DNA from: Micropterus salmoides | Lineage: Eukaryota > Chordata > Actinopteri > Centrarchiformes > Centrarchidae | DNA length: 64,000 nucleotides | Assembly (NCBI RefSeq): GCF_014851395.1 | Contig: NW_024040817.1 | Span: 18,031,329 to 18,095,328, forward strand | Direction of reading: 5' to 3' | Part shown: in pieces, positions 61,138-64,000 of the stretch | Layout: every line of letters starts with the position of its first letter | Numbering within the stretch: position 1 is the stretch's first letter | Position numbers and translations under genes: made by a program | Notes under the pieces: model-generated | Database searches by the model: none | What the model saw: only the letters and a program-made list of their open reading frames with translations | What the model was told of the DNA's origin: nothing

Positions 61138-61540
61138 TCAATACGTAGTTGGGGCTTCTTTTGCCTGAATTACTGCAGCAATGCGGCGTGGCATAGAGTC
61201 CATCAGTCTGTGGTACTGCTCAGGTGTTATGAGAGCCCAGGTTGCTCTGATAGTGGCCTTCAGCTCTTCTGCATTGTTGGGTCTGGCGTATCGCATCTTC
61301 CTCTTCACAATACCCCGTAGATTTTCTATAGGGTTAAGGTCAGGCGAGTTTGCTGGCCAATTAAGAACAGGGATCCCATGGTCCTTAAACCAGGTACTGG
61401 TAGCTTTGGCACTGTGTGCAGGTGCCAAGTCCTGTTGGAAATTGAAATCTGCATCTCCATAAAGTTGGTCAGCAGCAGGAAGCATGAAGTACTCTAAAAC
61501 TTCCTGGTAGACGGCTGCGATGACCTTGGACCTCAGAAAA
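61138..61540 (-). pseudogene. Tc1-like transposase, C-terminal DDE part, split by L2
   Basis: The minus-strand reading contains the second catalytic aspartate in QQDLAPAHSAKATSTWF and the third acidic residue in NSPDLNPIENL, and ends SMPRRIAAVIQAKEAPTTY, a typical Tc1/mariner C-terminus. The upstream half of the transposase is displaced about 2.4 kb to the right by the L2 insertion, so no intact protein can be made from this copy. The sequence nearly matches the transposase fragment at 51702-52033. Confidence 0.88.
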
Positions 61541-63951
61541 TAATAATAATAATCCTTATTTGTAGAGCACTTTTCAAAAACAAGTTACAAAGTGCTTTAA
61601 CAAGTGTAAAGAATAATACAAAAAAGAGAAGAGCATGAAAATTTAATATAAAATTAGTAAAATAAAATAAAAGGGATAAAATAAAGTCAAATAAGATCGG
61701 AAAGCTCTCCTATAAAAGTATGTTTTAAGAAGGGACTTAAACGAGTTCACCGACTCAGCCGACCTGATTTCCTCGGGCAGGCTGTTCCAGAGCCTCGGGG
61801 CCCTGACAGAAAACGCTCTGTCCCCTTTAGTTTTCAGTCGAGACTCTGGAACAGACAACAGACCTCTGCCCGAGGATCTCAAGGTACGTGCTGGTGCGTA
61901 TGGGACTAAAAGGTCAGAAATATAACAAGGCGAGAGGCCATGAAGAGCTTTAAAAGTGATCAATAGAATTTTAAAGTCAATTCTAAAACATACTGGGAGC
62001 CAGTGTAATGAAGCTAAAATAGGAGTAATGTGGTCATATTTCTTTGTTCTGGTTAAAAGCCTGGCAGCTGAGTTCTGGACAGTCTGGAGTCGATCAATAG
62101 ATTTTTGGGTTAAACAGGTGAAAAGGCTGTTGCAATAATCCAGGCGTGATGAGATGAAGGCGTGTAAAATGGTCTCGGTGTCCTTAAAAGTTAACATAGA
62201 TCGAATTTTAGCTATATTTCTAAGTTGATAAAAACATGATTGAACAAGCTTTGTGGTGTGCTGCTCGAAATTTAAATTACTATCAAACCAAACACCAAGG
62301 TTCTTTGCCACAGGCTTAATGTGATTTACTAGGGAACCAGCAGATGGCAGTATTTGATTTGCCATCTGCTGGGACCCGATGACCAGGATTTCTGTTTTGT
62401 CTGAGTTCAGCTGGAGGAAATTATTTGACATCCATTTTTTAACTTCACAAAGGCAGTTGTTAAGTGAACTCAGCATTCCAGGGTATGTGGATCTGACGGG
62501 CAAGTATATTTGTGTGTCATCAGCATAAATATGAAAAGAAATGCCATGTTTATGGATAATATGTCCAAGGGGAAGCAGATACAAGGAAAACAAAATGGGT
62601 CCTAAGACCGACCCCTGAGGCACACCATATTTAACTGGACAGAATGAAGAGACATAGTTGTTTACAGACAAGCAAAACTTCCTATTTGACAGGTAGGATG
62701 AAAACCATTCTAGAGCAGTACCAGAGATCCCCACCCAGTGCCTCAGTCTGTCTAACATGATGTTGTGATCAATGGTGTCAAAAGCAGCGCTAAGATCCAG
62801 GAGTACCAGGACTGAGCACATACCTTCATCAGCAGACATTAAAAGGTCATTGGTGACTTTAAGCAGGGCAGTCTCAGTGCTGTGGTACTTCCTAAAACCA
62901 GACTGAAACTTTTCAAATAATTTGTTATTTTCCAGCACAGTGAGCAGCTGTTTGGACACAATTCTTTCTAGAATCTTTGCAATAAAAGGCAGTTTTGAAA
63001 TTGGTCTAAAATTATGTGGGAGGGAGGGATCTAAACCAGGTTTCTTTAAAAGTGGGTTCACGCAAGCCGTTTTGAAATAATCAGGGACACAACCAGTAGA
63101 TAGGGAGCTGTTGAAAACAGAGATCAAATGGGGCCCGACAGAATCTATTACTTTCAGTAAAAAATTTTGTAGGTATTATATCAAGTGGGCCGGAGGACAC
63201 TCTCATTTGTGATACTGTTTTTAAAAGCTCAGACAAGTCGATGGGATAAAACTGGTTAAAACTCTGTTGTTGCTGGTGAGGGACCTCTGAGTAAGAGGCC
63301 ACGGGGGTAATAGAGGCTCTGATTGACACCACCTTATTGGTAAAATAAGAAAAACTATTCACAGTCATCATTACTTCCAGCTGAGGCACAAGGAGGGGTT
63401 GGGTTTACCAGCTGATCCACAGTCTTAAACAGAAACCTGGGATTGTGTTTATGTGTAGTAATGAGTTCAGAAAAATAGTGTGTTCTCGCATCCTTAACCA
63501 TTTTATTGTAGTTAATTAATAAATCCTTCAGACTGAGGTAATGGACTTGGAGACTGGATTTTTTCCATCTGCGCTCTGCTTTCCTGCATTCCCTTTTGAG
63601 GCTGCGAATGCTGTCATTTATCCAGGGTTGCTTACTAGCTTTAGACGTAGGCCTAACCTTTAGAGGAGCAGTAATATTGAGTGACGACAAGCAGATATGA
63701 TTGAAGTGATCGACCAGATTGTTGGTGTTGGAATCAGACAGGTGTTGGCTTTGGCTCTGAAAGAATGCGCAAAACTTTGAAACACTTTGTTCATTAAAGA
63801 TGCGACAACACACGGAGCTTGGTGAGGCGGCATGAGTAACAGGCGAATCGCAGCTAAAAACAATACATCTGTGGTCAGATATAGTCATGTCCACTAATTC
63901 CACAGAGGAAATGCTGACACCCAGGGTAAAAACCAAGTCCAAGTCCAACCA
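61541..63951 (-). mobile_element. L2-type (CR1/L2 group) LINE, 5'-truncated
   Basis: On the minus strand it runs from the end of the endonuclease domain (SDHRCIVFSCDSP near 63880) through the reverse transcriptase to a 3' tail of ATT repeats at 61541. The 5' end is missing, as is usual for LINE copies. Near-identity with the 50819-51701 copy indicates recent activity. Assignment to L2 rather than another CR1-group family rests on recognition of the RT and the C-terminal RLWNSLP/SFKSLLKTYFY block. Confidence 0.85.
61643..63127 (-). pseudogene. L2 reverse transcriptase, 494-codon open frame, cut off from its endonuclease
   Basis: The RT core motifs are all present: FRPISKLPFIAKILERIV near residues 40-57, DLSAAFDTIDH near 111-121, GVPQGSVLGP near 168-177 and the catalytic YADD at 201-204. 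The conserved LINE C-terminal region follows (SSRLDYCNSLFTCL, LHWLPVCFRIDFKILL, RLWNSLPEEIRSAESVNSFK). Upstream coding sequence (63081-63389 and 63355-63951) lies in other frames, so at least one frameshift near 63.1 kb and another near 63.37 kb separate it from the endonuclease remnant. It resembles a once functional ORF2 that is now broken. Confidence 0.88.
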
Positions 63952-63996
63952 AGAAAACACAGTGGACCAACACCAGCAGATGACATGGCACCCCAA
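63355..63996 (-). pseudogene. Fused open frame: Tc1 fragment joined to L2 endonuclease C-terminus
   Basis: The first 15 or so codons (MGCHVICWCWSTVFS) are Tc1 element sequence read by chance. From WLDLDLVF onwards it is the L2 endonuclease, with the SDH motif that contributes to the APE-type active site, followed by the linker towards the RT. The reading frame spans the insertion junction near 63951. It is an artefact of nesting, but it marks the junction precisely. Confidence 0.8.
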
Positions 63997-64000
63997 ACCA

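Larger units (their letters stand above)
60341..64000 (+). other. slc7a6: slc7a6 intron 6, partial, running off the window
   Basis: It begins at the donor GTGAGT after codon 281. Positions 60341-61041 show no recognisable feature. From 61042 to the window edge it is occupied by the nested L2-in-Tc1 composite. The next coding exon is not reached. Confidence 0.85.
61042..64000 (-). mobile_element. Tc1-like DNA transposon interrupted by an L2 LINE (nested composite, partial)
   Basis: The outer element starts near 61042 with a Tc1-type terminal sequence (CAGTATCTCGGAAAATTAG). Transposase sequence on the minus strand runs to 61540, stops, and resumes at about 63952-64000 with the continuation of the same transposase region. 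Between the two pieces sits 2.4 kb of L2. The repeat AGAAAA at 61535-61540 and 63952-63957 is a candidate 6-bp target-site duplication. The window ends inside the Tc1 half. Confidence 0.85.

Noticed and set aside
61181..62138. Plus-strand open frames over the L2/Tc1 composite
   Set aside because: Antisense shadows; the minus-strand reading has the transposase and RT motifs.
61541..63951. Retroviral origin of the reverse transcriptase
   Set aside because: There is no LTR, protease or integrase; the APE-type endonuclease end, the YADD RT and the ATT tail are those of a non-LTR LINE.

Overview
This is 64 kb of teleost fish nuclear DNA, probably from a percomorph-type fish. The evidence is genes split by GT-AG introns, very many (CA)n/(TG)n microsatellites, Tc1-like and hAT DNA transposons, an L2-type LINE, tRNA-like SINEs, and protein sequences that match vertebrate families closely. 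The species cannot be named from sequence alone. No prokaryotic feature, virus or CRISPR array was seen.

Layout: positions 1 to about 27,500 are intergenic, upstream of hey1, and hold microsatellites and fragments of non-autonomous DNA transposons and SINEs; no exon could be supported there. hey1 (five coding exons, 28,863-30,573, + strand) encodes a complete 326-residue bHLH-Orange Notch effector, with RBPJ-type sites and CCAAT boxes upstream. stmn2 (five coding exons, 43,710-34,951, - strand) encodes a complete 179-residue stathmin-2/SCG10 microtubule regulator. The two genes are tail to tail, as HEY1 and STMN2 are in human. From 45.46 to 48.35 kb lie a long TA/CA compound microsatellite and two decayed Tc1-like transposons that abut each other. 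The y+LAT amino-acid exchanger gene, most likely slc7a6, follows on the + strand. Its first six coding exons (53,839-60,340, 281 codons) are present and the gene runs off the right edge.

The introns and 5' flank of slc7a6 are full of mobile elements: two hAT-type elements with 8-bp target-site duplications, a SINE, and two related L2/Tc1 composites. In the right-hand composite (61.04-64.0 kb) an L2 retrotransposon lies inside a Tc1-like transposase gene, bounded by a 6-bp direct repeat. The left-hand composite (50.82-52.2 kb) carries the same L2-to-Tc1 junction, is cut short on its 5' side inside L2, and then switches back to L2 3' sequence. It looks like a read-through retrocopy with template switching and is the most unusual structure in the window.

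The genes do not form an operon or a shared pathway. hey1 is a transcriptional repressor downstream of Notch, stmn2 is a neuronal tubulin-binding protein, and slc7a6 is a plasma-membrane transporter light chain. The linkage of stmn2 to slc7a6 is not the human arrangement, so the transposon-rich 45-48 kb interval may lie near a synteny break. No new multi-gene system could be supported.
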